Shown: positions 1-9,949 of the stretch, piece by piece
How positions within the stretch are numbered: position 1 is the stretch's first letter
Layout of the letters: each line of letters opens with the position of its first letter
NCBI GenBank assembly: GCA_012728595.1
Contig: JAAYEU010000063.1
Span: 1-48,780, forward strand
Length of the DNA: 48,780 bases
Reading direction: 5' to 3'
Origin: Tissierellia bacterium
Lineage (GTDB): Bacteria > Bacillota > Clostridia > Tissierellales > Tepidimicrobiaceae
The notes under the pieces: generated by a model
Seen by the model: only the letters and a program-made list of their open reading frames with translations
Databases searched by the model: none
Told to the model about the DNA's origin: nothing
Program-made: the position numbers and the translations under genes

Positions 1-1
1 A

Positions 2-385
2 ACTTATGCCGCGCGTTGTATAGAAAATGAAATTTTAATGACAATGAGATCTAGCAAGAAATCAAAGAGAGAGGTATCCTTACAAGAACCTATAGGAGTG
101 GACAAAGAAGGCAATGAAATATCCTTATTAGATATATTGGGGACAGATACAGATCATATATTGGATGAAGTACACCTAAAGTTACAGACTAAAAGACTAT
201 ATAATGCCATTAATAAAGTATTAAAGGACAGGGAAAAAAAGATAGTAGAATTAAGATATGGGTTGACTGATGGCGGGTGTAGGACGCAAAGGGAAATAGC
301 AGCTATGTTGGGCATTTCAAGATCCTACGTTTCCAGAATCGAAAAACGGGCTTTAGAAAAGCTTAGCAAGGCATTAAATGGTTGA
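2..385 (+). CDS. sigK: Sporulation sigma factor, SigK-like (5' end outside window)
   Basis: Frame is open from nt 2 (TYAARCIENEILM...). SLQEPIGVDKEGNEISLLDIL and C-terminal region 4 TQREIAAMLGISRSYVSRIEKRAL resemble SigK/SigE, closer to SigK. Truncated by window start. Confidence 0.85.
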   Translation, partial: TYAARCIENEILMTMRSSKKSKREVSLQEPIGVDKEGNEISLLDILGTDTDHILDEVHLKLQTKRLYNAINKVLKDREKKIVELRYGLTDGGCRTQREIAAMLGISRSYVSRIEKRALEKLSKALNG

Positions 386-386
386 A

Positions 387-1103
387 TTAACGTTGTTGTT
401 GATTTAGATTTAATAGTTCCGATATAGTGACAAACCTATATCCGCGGCTTTTTAGCTCTGGAATTATCTGTTTTAGAGCCTCTACGGTGCTGCTTTTGTC
501 ATAATAGACATAGTCGTGAAATAGGATTATATCTCCGTTTCTGATATTGGATAGGGTGGTATTTACAATTTCTTCTACATCTGGATTACTCCAGTCCTTA
601 GAATCTTGATGAGCTGACCATAGGACTATTATTGAATCATGCATTTCCACTATATCTAAAGCTTGGCTATCGAAGGAACCATAGGGAGGTCTAAACAATC
701 TAGGCTGATGATTTATTAAGTTTTCAATAATTTCCTGGGTCTTCTTATATTCATCATATAGTACTTTTTTTGAAACCCTTTTGGCATCTACATGGGAATA
801 GGTATGATTCCCAATTTCATGACCTTCCTGCCATTGTCTAATAATTATGTCGGGATAGGCTTCAGCAAATTTTCCCAGTACAAAGAAGGTGGCTTTTATA
901 TCGTATTCTTTTAATATATCTAGAATTTGATTAGTATATGTGGGATGGGGTCCATCATCAAAGGTAAGGGCAATTACTTTTTCTTCTTTAGGGCCATGAT
1001 TTATTACTCTACCATAGTTATTGCTAAAGGCATTAATGGAGAAATTTTTATAATAAAAAATTAATAAAATGAGAAAAATATATAATAAAGTCTTCTTTTT
1101 CAT
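387..1103 (-). CDS. Polysaccharide deacetylase (NodB domain, PdaB-like)
   Basis: ALTFDDGPHPTYTNQILDIL, GHEIGNHTYSH, FRPPYGSF NodB motifs; N-terminal signal/TM segment. Confidence 0.92.
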   Translation of the reverse strand: MKKKTLLYIFLILLIFYYKNFSINAFSNNYGRVINHGPKEEKVIALTFDDGPHPTYTNQILDILKEYDIKATFFVLGKFAEAYPDIIIRQWQEGHEIGNHTYSHVDAKRVSKKVLYDEYKKTQEIIENLINHQPRLFRPPYGSFDSQALDIVEMHDSIIVLWSAHQDSKDWSNPDVEEIVNTTLSNIRNGDIILFHDYVYYDKSSTVEALKQIIPELKSRGYRFVTISELLNLNQQQR

Positions 1104-1134
1104 TTTTATTCACCCTTATATAATTGATAATATG

Positions 1135-1167
1135 TAAGATAAATCCGGGAAAACCGGATTTATCTTA
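1135..1167. other. Perfect 14-bp stem-loop between two minus-strand sporulation genes
   Basis: TAAGATAAATCCGG-gaaaa-CCGGATTTATCTTA; no T-tract on either side. Confidence 0.8.
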
Positions 1168-1774
1168 TTGGAGTTATTCTTCTTAATATTTCTTGGAATT
1201 GGTTTGCAAATCCTGTTATAGGTCTTCCATCCCGAATGTCCCTAGCCATGTTGGATATTCTAGTAAAGAGATCTGGATCTGCAGTTATACTAACATTCTT
1301 GATGTTATTATCCATATCTTTTACTATATTTTCAATTTTTTGCTTTAGTTCCGTTGTCATCCTTCCTTCCAGATTATTTGCCATATCTACTCCAACGATA
1401 GCAGTATCACCACTTAACAGTACTGAACATCTGTTGACTTCATTAAGTTGAGCAATTCTTCTTGCTATTGAATTAGCACGTCTGGATAGATTATTCATGT
1501 TATTATCCCCTGGTACCCTTCCTATTCTATTGTTGTCCCTTCTATCAATATCTGCTAGTTCATTTAGATTCCTTCTGTTTACTCCTACACCATCATCATT
1601 TCTTCTTTCTATACCTAACATATTGTTGTTTCTTCTTACACCAAGGTTATCTGTAGTGTTACGCCCAATTCTAGTTTGGGTTCCAGGTCGGTTAACTGTA
1701 CAACCAATCATTACTAATACCAAGGCAAGAACTAATGGTAAAAATAATATTTTATTTTTTTTCAAAATATCCAC
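1160..1774 (-). CDS. YhcN/YlaJ family sporulation lipoprotein
   Basis: Lipobox-like LVMIGC; C-terminal half (ANSIARRIAQLNEVNRCSVLLSGDTAIVGVDM...) typical of YhcN/YlaJ family. Confidence 0.85.
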   Translation of the reverse strand: MDILKKNKILFLPLVLALVLVMIGCTVNRPGTQTRIGRNTTDNLGVRRNNNMLGIERRNDDGVGVNRRNLNELADIDRRDNNRIGRVPGDNNMNNLSRRANSIARRIAQLNEVNRCSVLLSGDTAIVGVDMANNLEGRMTTELKQKIENIVKDMDNNIKNVSITADPDLFTRISNMARDIRDGRPITGFANQFQEILRRITPIR

Positions 1775-1879
1775 CTCCTAAATCTATTTTTGCTTTTTTG
1801 AGTTTTTTTATTAAGGCTAATTTTTTAATTAAATGTATAAAGAAGGAAGTGCAATCTTAACAGATATTATCATAACTGA

Positions 1880-1909
1880 TAACATTTAAATAAAATATTA
1901 TGCTATAAT
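1880..1909 (+). promoter_or_regulatory. SigA-type promoter of aroE / pil cluster (extended -10)
   Basis: TGCTATAAT extended -10 at 1901-1909; weak -35 (TAACAT) about 18 nt upstream. Confidence 0.55.
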
Positions 1910-1936
1910 AATTAATATATCGACAGAGGAGGGAAA

Positions 1937-2806
1937 ATGATGGATATTATGAAAAATAAAGACATTTATTGCCTAATAGGTGATCCTGTTTCTAAATCCT
2001 TATCTCCAGTAATCCATAATAATTACTTTAAGCTGCTGGGAAAGAACAGCATATATTTTACTTTTAATATTAAAGATAAAGAATTAGATATAATCCTTAA
2101 ATCCTTTAAAATTTTAGATATTAAAGGATTTAACGTAACTATTCCCCACAAAATAAGGATACTAGATTACCTAGATGAAATGTCTGAGGAAGCTGAAATT
2201 TTAAGGGCTGTAAACACCGTTAAAAATCAAAAAGGAAGATTAATTGGATACAACACAGATGGCATAGGATTTATAAAATCATTGGAATTGGAAGAAATCC
2301 AAATAAAAGATAAAAATATATTGATTCTAGGAGCAGGCGGGGCAGCCTATGCCATTTCCATATCATTGGCTAAAGAAGGCGTATCCAAAATGACAATTGC
2401 AAATAGGACTATATCAAAAGCTATAAGCTTATCAGAAAGAATAACAAGACTCTTTCCTGAAATAGATGTACAATACGATGGATTAAAGCTTGAAAATACA
2501 AATAGAGAAAAGGTAGATTTGGTCATTAATTGTACAGCTGTTGGGATGTATCCAAATATAGATGAGAGCCCTATAGAAATGGAAGGCTTTTCAAAGGATC
2601 TAATAGTCTACGACATAGTTTATAAGCCTAGAAAGACCAAATTGTTACAGTTGGCTGAATCCAAGGGCCATCATACAATTAATGGAATTTCCATGCTTAT
2701 AAATCAGGCTTTATGCAGCCAAGAAATATGGAATGGAAAAAAAGATTGCAATTTTGTCCAAAATTATACAAAAATAAGAAGGATTTTAGAAGAACATGTA
2801 GAATAG
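1937..2806 (+). CDS. aroE: Shikimate dehydrogenase
   Basis: GDPVSKSLSPVIHN, GFNVTIPHK, GAGGAAYAI, NCTAVGM motifs. Confidence 0.95.
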   Translation: MMDIMKNKDIYCLIGDPVSKSLSPVIHNNYFKLLGKNSIYFTFNIKDKELDIILKSFKILDIKGFNVTIPHKIRILDYLDEMSEEAEILRAVNTVKNQKGRLIGYNTDGIGFIKSLELEEIQIKDKNILILGAGGAAYAISISLAKEGVSKMTIANRTISKAISLSERITRLFPEIDVQYDGLKLENTNREKVDLVINCTAVGMYPNIDESPIEMEGFSKDLIVYDIVYKPRKTKLLQLAESKGHHTINGISMLINQALCSQEIWNGKKDCNFVQNYTKIRRILEEHVE

Positions 2807-2839
2807 TTAATATTGTTTATTAGATAAAAAGGTGAGATT

Positions 2840-4522
2840 ATGAAAAAGCCTAACTTAAAACTAGAGGACTTATTACTAAGTTCTGGTAAAATCACTAAAG
2901 AGCAGTTGGACTTGGCCTTATTAAGGCAGATAAATACTGGTGAAAAAATTGACAAAATTCTAGTAGATGAAGGATTTGTTACCATAAATGATATTGCAGA
3001 GCTTTTAGAACGTCAGCTGGGAATCCCCTATATAGATTTAGAAAGGCATTTTATAAGAGCAGAAATAGTTTTAAAAATACCTGAAAGCATAGCAAGGCGA
3101 TACGATTTAATAGCCATTGACATAGAAGGAAATTCCCTTCTTGTAGCCATGTCAGATCCGTTGAACATCTTCGCTATTGACGACCTTAAATTATATACTA
3201 ATTACGAAATTAAGCCAGTAATGGCGGATGAGGCAAGTATCAGAAGGAATATTGACAAATATTATCGTAGAGAGTTAGCAGAAAGGGTACTAGAGGAATT
3301 TATTAAATTTTATGAATTTAAGGATATGAAAATGATGAATGAAGAGGAATTATTAGAGGTAAGTAGTGCACCAGTTGTTAAGTTCATTAACACCATGATT
3401 GAACAGGCTATAGAGATGAGAGACAGCGACATCCACATAGAACCCTGGGAGGATATCGTTCTCATTAGATTTAGAATTGATGGCGACTTAAATGAAGTCA
3501 TGAGATTATCCATAAGCAGCCATTCAGCACTGGTTACTAGGATTAAGATAATGGGTCAAATGGACATCGCTGAAAAGAGAATCCCTCAAGATGGTAGGGT
3601 TGAAGTGAAGCTTAAGGATAGAGAGGTAGACATGCGAATCTCCACTATGCCAACAGTCTATGGAGAAAAAATAGTTATAAGAATTTTGGATAGGAGCGCC
3701 TTCTTGCTTTCAAAATCTCAATTAGGCTTTAATGAGAAAAATATAAAACTATTTAATAAAATAATAGGACAACCCTTTGGAATGATTTTAGTGACGGGTC
3801 CAACTGGCAGCGGGAAAACTACTACACTTTATGCAATCCTTAATGAGTTAAACAAAGAAGCAAGAAATATTATTACCATAGAGGACCCAGTAGAATATAA
3901 GCTGGAGGGTATTAACCAGGTTCAGGTAAATACCAAAGCAGGCTTGACCTTTGCCAAAGGGTTAAGATCCATTTTAAGACAGGATCCAGATATAATCATG
4001 GTGGGAGAGATAAGAGATTCAGAGACTGCAAAAATAGCCATTCGAGCCTCTATAACTGGTCATCTAGTTTTATCTACGTTGCATACCAATGATTGTCCCT
4101 CTTCCATTATAAGATTAATCGATATGGGGGTGGAACCCTATTTAGTATCTTCAGCAATAATTGGAGTAATTTCGCAGAGATTAGTAAAAAAGCTTTGTCC
4201 TCATTGTAAACTTCCTTATAAACCCAGCCATTCAGAAAAGTCCCTATTAGGTTTAGAACAAGAGGATTCCGTCATTCTTTATAAGGCCATAGGTTGTAAT
4301 AGGTGTAATAATGGATTCATGGGGAGAAGGGCAGTACATGAGGTGATGGTTGTAAATGAAAATATGAGGGAGTTAATATCTAAAAGAGCAAGCGTTGATG
4401 AAATTAGGGCTAAGGCCATTAATTCGGGAATGACTACCCTGCTTAATAACTCCATAAGGCTAGCGCTGGAAGGTGTTACTACTCTAGAAGAATGTTTGAG
4501 GGCTGGATTTACTATAGATTAA
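2840..4522 (+). CDS. pilB: Type IV pilus assembly / type II secretion extension ATPase (PilB/GspE)
   Basis: N-terminal MshEN-like repeats; Walker A GPTGSGKTTTLYA; IIMVGEIRDSETA; four-Cys zinc motif CPHC...CNRC. Confidence 0.95.
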   Translation: MKKPNLKLEDLLLSSGKITKEQLDLALLRQINTGEKIDKILVDEGFVTINDIAELLERQLGIPYIDLERHFIRAEIVLKIPESIARRYDLIAIDIEGNSLLVAMSDPLNIFAIDDLKLYTNYEIKPVMADEASIRRNIDKYYRRELAERVLEEFIKFYEFKDMKMMNEEELLEVSSAPVVKFINTMIEQAIEMRDSDIHIEPWEDIVLIRFRIDGDLNEVMRLSISSHSALVTRIKIMGQMDIAEKRIPQDGRVEVKLKDREVDMRISTMPTVYGEKIVIRILDRSAFLLSKSQLGFNEKNIKLFNKIIGQPFGMILVTGPTGSGKTTTLYAILNELNKEARNIITIEDPVEYKLEGINQVQVNTKAGLTFAKGLRSILRQDPDIIMVGEIRDSETAKIAIRASITGHLVLSTLHTNDCPSSIIRLIDMGVEPYLVSSAIIGVISQRLVKKLCPHCKLPYKPSHSEKSLLGLEQEDSVILYKAIGCNRCNNGFMGRRAVHEVMVVNENMRELISKRASVDEIRAKAINSGMTTLLNNSIRLALEGVTTLEECLRAGFTID

Positions 4523-4532
4523 GGAGGCCATT

Positions 4533-5585
4533 ATGGAATTATTGGATTTGATCAAATATGGAATAGATAATAGGGCTTCAGATATTCATATTACTACGGG
4601 AATTCCTCCAGCATTTAGGATAGATGGAGTCTTAAGGTATTTAGATGAAAGGCCTTTAAGTTCAGATAGTATTGAGGCCCTAATTAAACAGATTTTAACT
4701 GAAGAAAAGGCCAGGGAATTAGAATTTACAGGAGAAATAGATATATCCTACTTTATACCAAGTCTTGGCCGGTTTCGTATGAACATATATAAGCAGAGGG
4801 GCTGTTATGCAGTAGCCATTAGAATAATTCCATCAAGGATTCCAACTATTGAAGAACTGGGACTGCCAACTATAATAAAGGATTTAGCAAGGCTATCAAG
4901 GGGATTAATATTAGTTACAGGACCAACTGGTAGCGGAAAGTCTACTACCCTAGCTAGCATAATTAACCAGATAAATCAAGAGAAGAATTGCCACATAATA
5001 ACCCTAGAAGACCCTATTGAATATCTACACATTCATAAAAAGAGCATAGTAAATCAAAGGGAAATTAAGGCGGATACCCTTAGTTTTTCCAATGGCCTAA
5101 GGGCTGCCTTAAGGCAGGACCCGGATGTTATACTGGTAGGTGAGATGAGAGATTTAGATACTATTAGCACCGCCCTTACTGCTGCCGAAACAGGCCATCT
5201 AGTTCTATCTACTCTTCATACAAGTGGAGCAGCTAAAAGCATAGACCGAATAATAGATGTTTTACCACCTCATCAACAGCTGCAAGTAAGACTGCAAATT
5301 TCATCGGTTATTCAAGCTATAATATCTCAACAACTATTGCCTAAGGCAATCGGGAAAGGAAGACTTTTAGCCACGGAAATAATGATAGCCACTCCTGCTA
5401 TAAGGAATCTAATTAGGGAAGGGAAAACATACCAAATAGATAATATTATACAAACCAGTAAGAAAGAGGGAATGCAAACTATGGACAATTCCCTATTGGA
5501 TTTATATAAGCAAGGGCTTATTACTAAGGAAACCGTATTAAAACAAGCAGCTGACATAGAGTATGTGGCAAGGTATATTATATAA
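4533..5585 (+). CDS. pilT: Type IV pilus retraction ATPase PilT
   Basis: ASDIHITTGIPPAFRIDG, GPTGSGKSTTLA, VGEMRDLDTISTALTAAETGHLVLSTLHT, APAIRNLIREGK-like C-terminus. Confidence 0.95.
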   Translation: MELLDLIKYGIDNRASDIHITTGIPPAFRIDGVLRYLDERPLSSDSIEALIKQILTEEKARELEFTGEIDISYFIPSLGRFRMNIYKQRGCYAVAIRIIPSRIPTIEELGLPTIIKDLARLSRGLILVTGPTGSGKSTTLASIINQINQEKNCHIITLEDPIEYLHIHKKSIVNQREIKADTLSFSNGLRAALRQDPDVILVGEMRDLDTISTALTAAETGHLVLSTLHTSGAAKSIDRIIDVLPPHQQLQVRLQISSVIQAIISQQLLPKAIGKGRLLATEIMIATPAIRNLIREGKTYQIDNIIQTSKKEGMQTMDNSLLDLYKQGLITKETVLKQAADIEYVARYII

Positions 5586-5597
5586 GGTGGTGATCTA

Positions 5598-6806
5598 TTG
5601 GCATTATATAAGTATAGAGCATCATCTGAGTCGGGGAAAATTCAGGAGGGATATTTTGAAGCTTCCTCAGTTGCAGATGTAGTATCCATGTTAAAAAGCA
5701 ACAATTTTTATCCTATATCCATTGAAGAAGATGATGGAGTGGATGTTGATAAAGAAGTCTTCATTAAAAGGGTTACCAAAGAGGATATGGCCGTTTTTTG
5801 TAGGCAGTTTTACACTATGTTAGAAGCTGGAATAAATATTGTCAACTGCTTAGACATTCTAGAAAAACAAGCAGGAAATAAAAGCTTAAAGAAGGTCATA
5901 TCTACAGTTAAGGAAGATGTACAAAAAGGAATAACCTTGTCGGAGGCTATGGGGAAACATGGTAAGGTATTTTCTAGCCTTTTAACCAATATGGTGATGG
6001 CAGGGGAAGTCAGTGGAAATTTAGATGTATTGATGGAAAGGATGGCTCTTCACTATGAAAGGGAAAATGCCATAGAAAATAAGGTAAGGAATGCTCTAGT
6101 TTATCCCACGGTTTTAAGTATGGTGGCCATAGCTGTGGTAATATTTTTGTTGACTGTGGTTATGCCAACCTTCGTTAGTATGTTTGAAGCTGCTGGTATA
6201 GCTCTACCAGGGCCTACTAGGGCTCTTTTAACTATGAGCAATTGCTTATTAAATTACTGGTACATATTTATTGGAATCTTTATCGGTTTAATAATAGGAA
6301 TCTATACCTTCAGTAAGACAGATAAGGGTAGGCTCTTTCTAGATAATATAAAGATTAAAACGCCTGGGATAAAAATGATCAATATGAATATAATAACATC
6401 CAGATTTGCTAGAACTATTTCCACCTTACTATCCAGCGGTATGCCTTTATTGCAGGCATTAGATGTGGTAAGTAAAGTGGTGGGGAATCAACTTGTGGCT
6501 AAAAAGTTAAATAAGGCTACGGAGGATATAAGAAAAGGGATACCCCTGTCTAGGACAATAAAAGATATAGAGGTATTTCCGCCGATGATAGATGCTATGA
6601 TTATTGTCGGTGAGGAATCGGGAACCTTAGACCATATGCTTAATAAGGCTGCAGATTTTTATGATGAAGAAGTAGAAACATGCTTGCAAAAGATGACTAC
6701 CCTTTTAGAACCAATTTTGATAATTCTAATGGCCGTTATTATAGGGTTTATTGTAATCTCAATGGCTATGCCCATGTTTGATGTCATTAACACCATTGAG
6801 ATGTAA
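5598..6806 (+). CDS. pilC: Type IV pilus inner-membrane platform protein PilC/GspF (TTG start)
   Basis: Two GspF repeats (VFCRQFYTMLEAGINIVNCLDIL; SRFARTISTLLSSGMPLLQALDVV), three TM segments. Confidence 0.95.
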   Translation: MALYKYRASSESGKIQEGYFEASSVADVVSMLKSNNFYPISIEEDDGVDVDKEVFIKRVTKEDMAVFCRQFYTMLEAGINIVNCLDILEKQAGNKSLKKVISTVKEDVQKGITLSEAMGKHGKVFSSLLTNMVMAGEVSGNLDVLMERMALHYERENAIENKVRNALVYPTVLSMVAIAVVIFLLTVVMPTFVSMFEAAGIALPGPTRALLTMSNCLLNYWYIFIGIFIGLIIGIYTFSKTDKGRLFLDNIKIKTPGIKMINMNIITSRFARTISTLLSSGMPLLQALDVVSKVVGNQLVAKKLNKATEDIRKGIPLSRTIKDIEVFPPMIDAMIIVGEESGTLDHMLNKAADFYDEEVETCLQKMTTLLEPILIILMAVIIGFIVISMAMPMFDVINTIEM

Positions 6807-6997
6807 GAAGAGAAAAAATATTTGTCAAAAAAGATCTTATGCTCAAAGTTTTATCCAATTAGGTCCATTAGTCAATCTATTGATGGGGAAAGTGGGAGTT
6901 AGAAGTCAAATAGTAGCTAGAATCTGTTGGTTGTATAAATAATAGGGATATTATATTTATGCTTTTTTTAGTAGAAAATATCAGAAGGGGGATGTAA

Positions 6998-7402
6998 ATG
7001 TTAAGGGGATTTTTAAGGAGATTAGCAAAAGATAGGAGGGGCTTCACTTTAATAGAACTTGTTATGGTAATAGCCATACTGGGAATCTTGGCAACCATTG
7101 CCATACCAAAATTTCATGCTTCTAGAAAAAGGGCAGCTATAACGGCCCATAAAGCCAATATTAGGATCTTAATGGGGGCTGCTACTATGTATATAGCTGA
7201 TGGGAACGAAATACCTGAAAATTATAAGTGGACAGGGACAGGAGGTGAGAAAGCAAAGGATCAAGATTGGGCTTTATATCTTCAAGAATGGCCAAGTGTG
7301 CCGAATGGAATTGGTTATGATAATGAAGAATATTCGGTGGAATTTTCAATAGACGGTAATATTGAGGTAAAACCTAATGACGCGGAAGATGATGATGAAT
7401 AA
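6998..7402 (+). CDS. pilA: Major type IV prepilin (PilA-like)
   Basis: Class III signal RRGFTLIELVMVIAILGILATIAIP; 134 aa; follows pilC. Confidence 0.88.
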   Translation: MLRGFLRRLAKDRRGFTLIELVMVIAILGILATIAIPKFHASRKRAAITAHKANIRILMGAATMYIADGNEIPENYKWTGTGGEKAKDQDWALYLQEWPSVPNGIGYDNEEYSVEFSIDGNIEVKPNDAEDDDE

Positions 7403-7475
7403 CAAATTGAATATGAGCTTAAGTTGATTAGGGAATAACATTAATTATTAATAGACTAGCTAGAGGAGGCTGCAA

Positions 7476-8237
7476 ATGCTCTTATACATCTTTCTACTAG
7501 GTACTATAATAGGTTTCTTTTTAAATGTATGTATCTATAGGATACCTAAAAGGGAGAGTATTATATTTCCACCATCCTACTGTCACCACTGCAATACATC
7601 ATTAAGGAGGCAGAATTTAATACCCATATTTAGTTTTTTCTTTCAGAGGGGAAAATGCAGCTACTGTAACGCAGGAATCTCCCTACACTATCCTTTAGTT
7701 GAATTACTAAATGGCTTATTATATTTATTTCTATACAATAAGTTCGGATTAACTTTGGATTTTATCCTTCTTGCAATGGTTTTTAGCACATTAATAGTAA
7801 TTAGCTTAATAGACATTAGATATCAAATAATACCAGACATACTAAATATAACTATCTTAATCACTGGCCTTGTATATAAAATTTTGGAACCTAAAATAAA
7901 TAATCTTTTCCTTGATTTAGTGCAAAGCTTATTAGGATTAATTTTATCAAGCCTAATATTTTTGTTGATTATATTCATATCTAAAGGGGGTATGGGTGGA
8001 GGAGATTTAAAACTTATGGCAGCCTTGGGTTTTATATTGGGGATTAGGAAAGCAATTTTAACTATTTTTCTATCCTTTGTAATTGGAGGAATAATATCTT
8101 TGATTTTGTTGTTTCTAAGAATTAAAGATATAAAGGATCCAATTCCCTTTGGCCCCTTTATATCTACAGCCTTTATGATAACCGTTTTTTGGGGAGAAAG
8201 GATTGTAAACTGGTATATAACTAAATTTTTTAATTAA
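7476..8237 (+). CDS. pilD: Prepilin peptidase (A24 family)
   Basis: CHHC...CSYC zinc motif, IDIRYQIIPD, GGGDLKLMAALG catalytic Asp motif. Confidence 0.94.
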   Translation: MLLYIFLLGTIIGFFLNVCIYRIPKRESIIFPPSYCHHCNTSLRRQNLIPIFSFFFQRGKCSYCNAGISLHYPLVELLNGLLYLFLYNKFGLTLDFILLAMVFSTLIVISLIDIRYQIIPDILNITILITGLVYKILEPKINNLFLDLVQSLLGLILSSLIFLLIIFISKGGMGGGDLKLMAALGFILGIRKAILTIFLSFVIGGIISLILLFLRIKDIKDPIPFGPFISTAFMITVFWGERIVNWYITKFFN

Positions 8238-8265
8238 GTCTTCTAATAGAGGACAGGGGTGATTA

Positions 8266-9330
8266 TTGTTGAAGATAAATAGCCTGCTACCTAACAAAAA
8301 GATATTGGCATTAGATATGGGATCGTACAAAATTAAGGCTCTGGTTGGAAGGGAAAAGAATAATAGAATTATTATAGATGACTATTTTACCATACCAACG
8401 CCTAAAGGAGCTTATATAGACGGGCGGATTATGGATAAGGTCCTGCTTCATTATGCAATTGATGAGGCATTGAAAAAGAATGGGATAAAGGTTAAGGATG
8501 TTTATTTGACCATTAATAGTTCAGAGATCATCGTCAGGGAGGTAATTATTCCAAAAGTAGAAGCTGAAGAGGTTGAAAAACTTCTAAGCTTTCAAATTGA
8601 AGATTACATACCTGTTGATCCAGAAAACTTTGTAGTCCAGTTTAAGCTTATAGATACCACTTATGAGGATAACATAGAGAAACTAAGCCTTTTATTAATT
8701 GGAATCCCTAAAGAAATAGTAGAAAATCATTTTGAGTTATTAAAAGATCTAGCTCTAAATCCTTTGGTATTAGATTATCAGCCTAATTCTATGGCCAAGC
8801 TATTGGGCTTAAGCAATTTCATAAATAAGGATTATCCAACTAAAGATTTTACTTTTGCTGTTATCGATATAGGTTATGAAAATACCAAGGTGTCTATAGT
8901 TAAAAACGGAATAATTTACCTTAGTAGAGTAGTCGAAATAGGAGGTAAGTATATAGACCAAAGCATTGTAAACAACTATGGATATGATGACTATGAGTTA
9001 ATGCAAATAAAGGAAGGCTTAGATGATTTAAATAAATTTTACGGTGAGAACTCAGAACATACTGCTATTTACAGCTTGATTAAAGGGATTTTTGTTACAT
9101 TAAATGAAAGAATAGAAATGATTTTCAGATATTACTTAAGCAGAAGTTCCAACAATCAAATCAGTATGATTCTTTTATATGGTGGAAATGCCAATTATGC
9201 TGGTTTAGATAATTTTTTTTCTAATTATTTCAACATACCTACTATTATAGTTGAGTCATTTGATAAGGTGAATTTCGACGGCAAGATATTTGAATATATA
9301 AATTCTATTGGTGCACTGGTCAGAAGGTAG
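8266..9330 (+). CDS. pilM: Type IV pilus assembly protein PilM
   Basis: Actin-like LALDMGSYKIKALVG, IDIGYENTKVSIV, LLYGGNA; N-terminal PilM position. TTG start. Confidence 0.88.
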   Translation: MLKINSLLPNKKILALDMGSYKIKALVGREKNNRIIIDDYFTIPTPKGAYIDGRIMDKVLLHYAIDEALKKNGIKVKDVYLTINSSEIIVREVIIPKVEAEEVEKLLSFQIEDYIPVDPENFVVQFKLIDTTYEDNIEKLSLLLIGIPKEIVENHFELLKDLALNPLVLDYQPNSMAKLLGLSNFINKDYPTKDFTFAVIDIGYENTKVSIVKNGIIYLSRVVEIGGKYIDQSIVNNYGYDDYELMQIKEGLDDLNKFYGENSEHTAIYSLIKGIFVTLNERIEMIFRYYLSRSSNNQISMILLYGGNANYAGLDNFFSNYFNIPTIIVESFDKVNFDGKIFEYINSIGALVRR

Positions 9331-9340
9331 GAGAATCCAA

Positions 9341-9949
9341 ATGAGAGATTTAAACTTTTTTGAAAGCTATATAGCAAAAAGGGATAGGGCCATTTATGGC
9401 AAAGGAATTTGCTATTTGTTGACCTTTGTCCTACTTCTATTCATAATAATTTACACTTTACTTAACCAGATAAAAATAAGGCAAATTTCAAAGGAAATAG
9501 TAAAGCTGGAATCAATTATAGATAATGAAGGAATAAATAATAGGATAGCAGATATAGAAGAGAAGAAAAAGGAAGTCAAAGAATTTGATGCCTATTTAGA
9601 AAAATATAGATTGCTAGATAAAATTATAGAAGAAGATGGAATAATAGATGATTATTTGTTGGAGAGTATTGTTTCAAGAACACCGGAGGGCATATATTTT
9701 ACCTCAATCACCATGAATTTAAAACGGGTTGAATTAATAGGTGTTTCAGAAGAACAATATTCTATAGCGGCATTTGGAAAAAGTTTAGAATCAATAGAAG
9801 ATTTTAAGGAAGTATTTATATCCTCCATTTCTAAAGACGATAACTACTATAGTTTCCTTATAAAGATCAAACTAAAGGATGTGAGTTCAGATGGAGAGAA
9901 TGAAATATTTGAAGAAGAAAATATTGAAGCGGAAGATGACAAGAACTGA
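9341..9949 (+). CDS. pilN: PilN-like alignment subcomplex protein
   Basis: MRDLNFFE start, single N-terminal TM, coiled coil, SRTPEGIYFTSITMNLKRVELIG PilN fold signature; between pilM and pilO-like gene. Listed ORF starts upstream at 9308. Confidence 0.8.
   Translation: MRDLNFFESYIAKRDRAIYGKGICYLLTFVLLLFIIIYTLLNQIKIRQISKEIVKLESIIDNEGINNRIADIEEKKKEVKEFDAYLEKYRLLDKIIEEDGIIDDYLLESIVSRTPEGIYFTSITMNLKRVELIGVSEEQYSIAAFGKSLESIEDFKEVFISSISKDDNYYSFLIKIKLKDVSSDGENEIFEEENIEAEDDKN

Noticed and set aside
1236-1781. Plus-strand ORFs (1236-1451, 1497-1781) opposite the YhcN-like gene
   Set aside because: Antisense to a well-supported lipoprotein gene; low-complexity L/S/T-rich translations typical of reverse-complement frames.
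6807-6997. c-di-GMP (GEMM-I or GEMM-II) riboswitch upstream of pilA, as known for some clostridial pilin genes
   Set aside because: No recognisable conserved GEMM core could be read in the leader; needs a covariance-model search to exclude fully.
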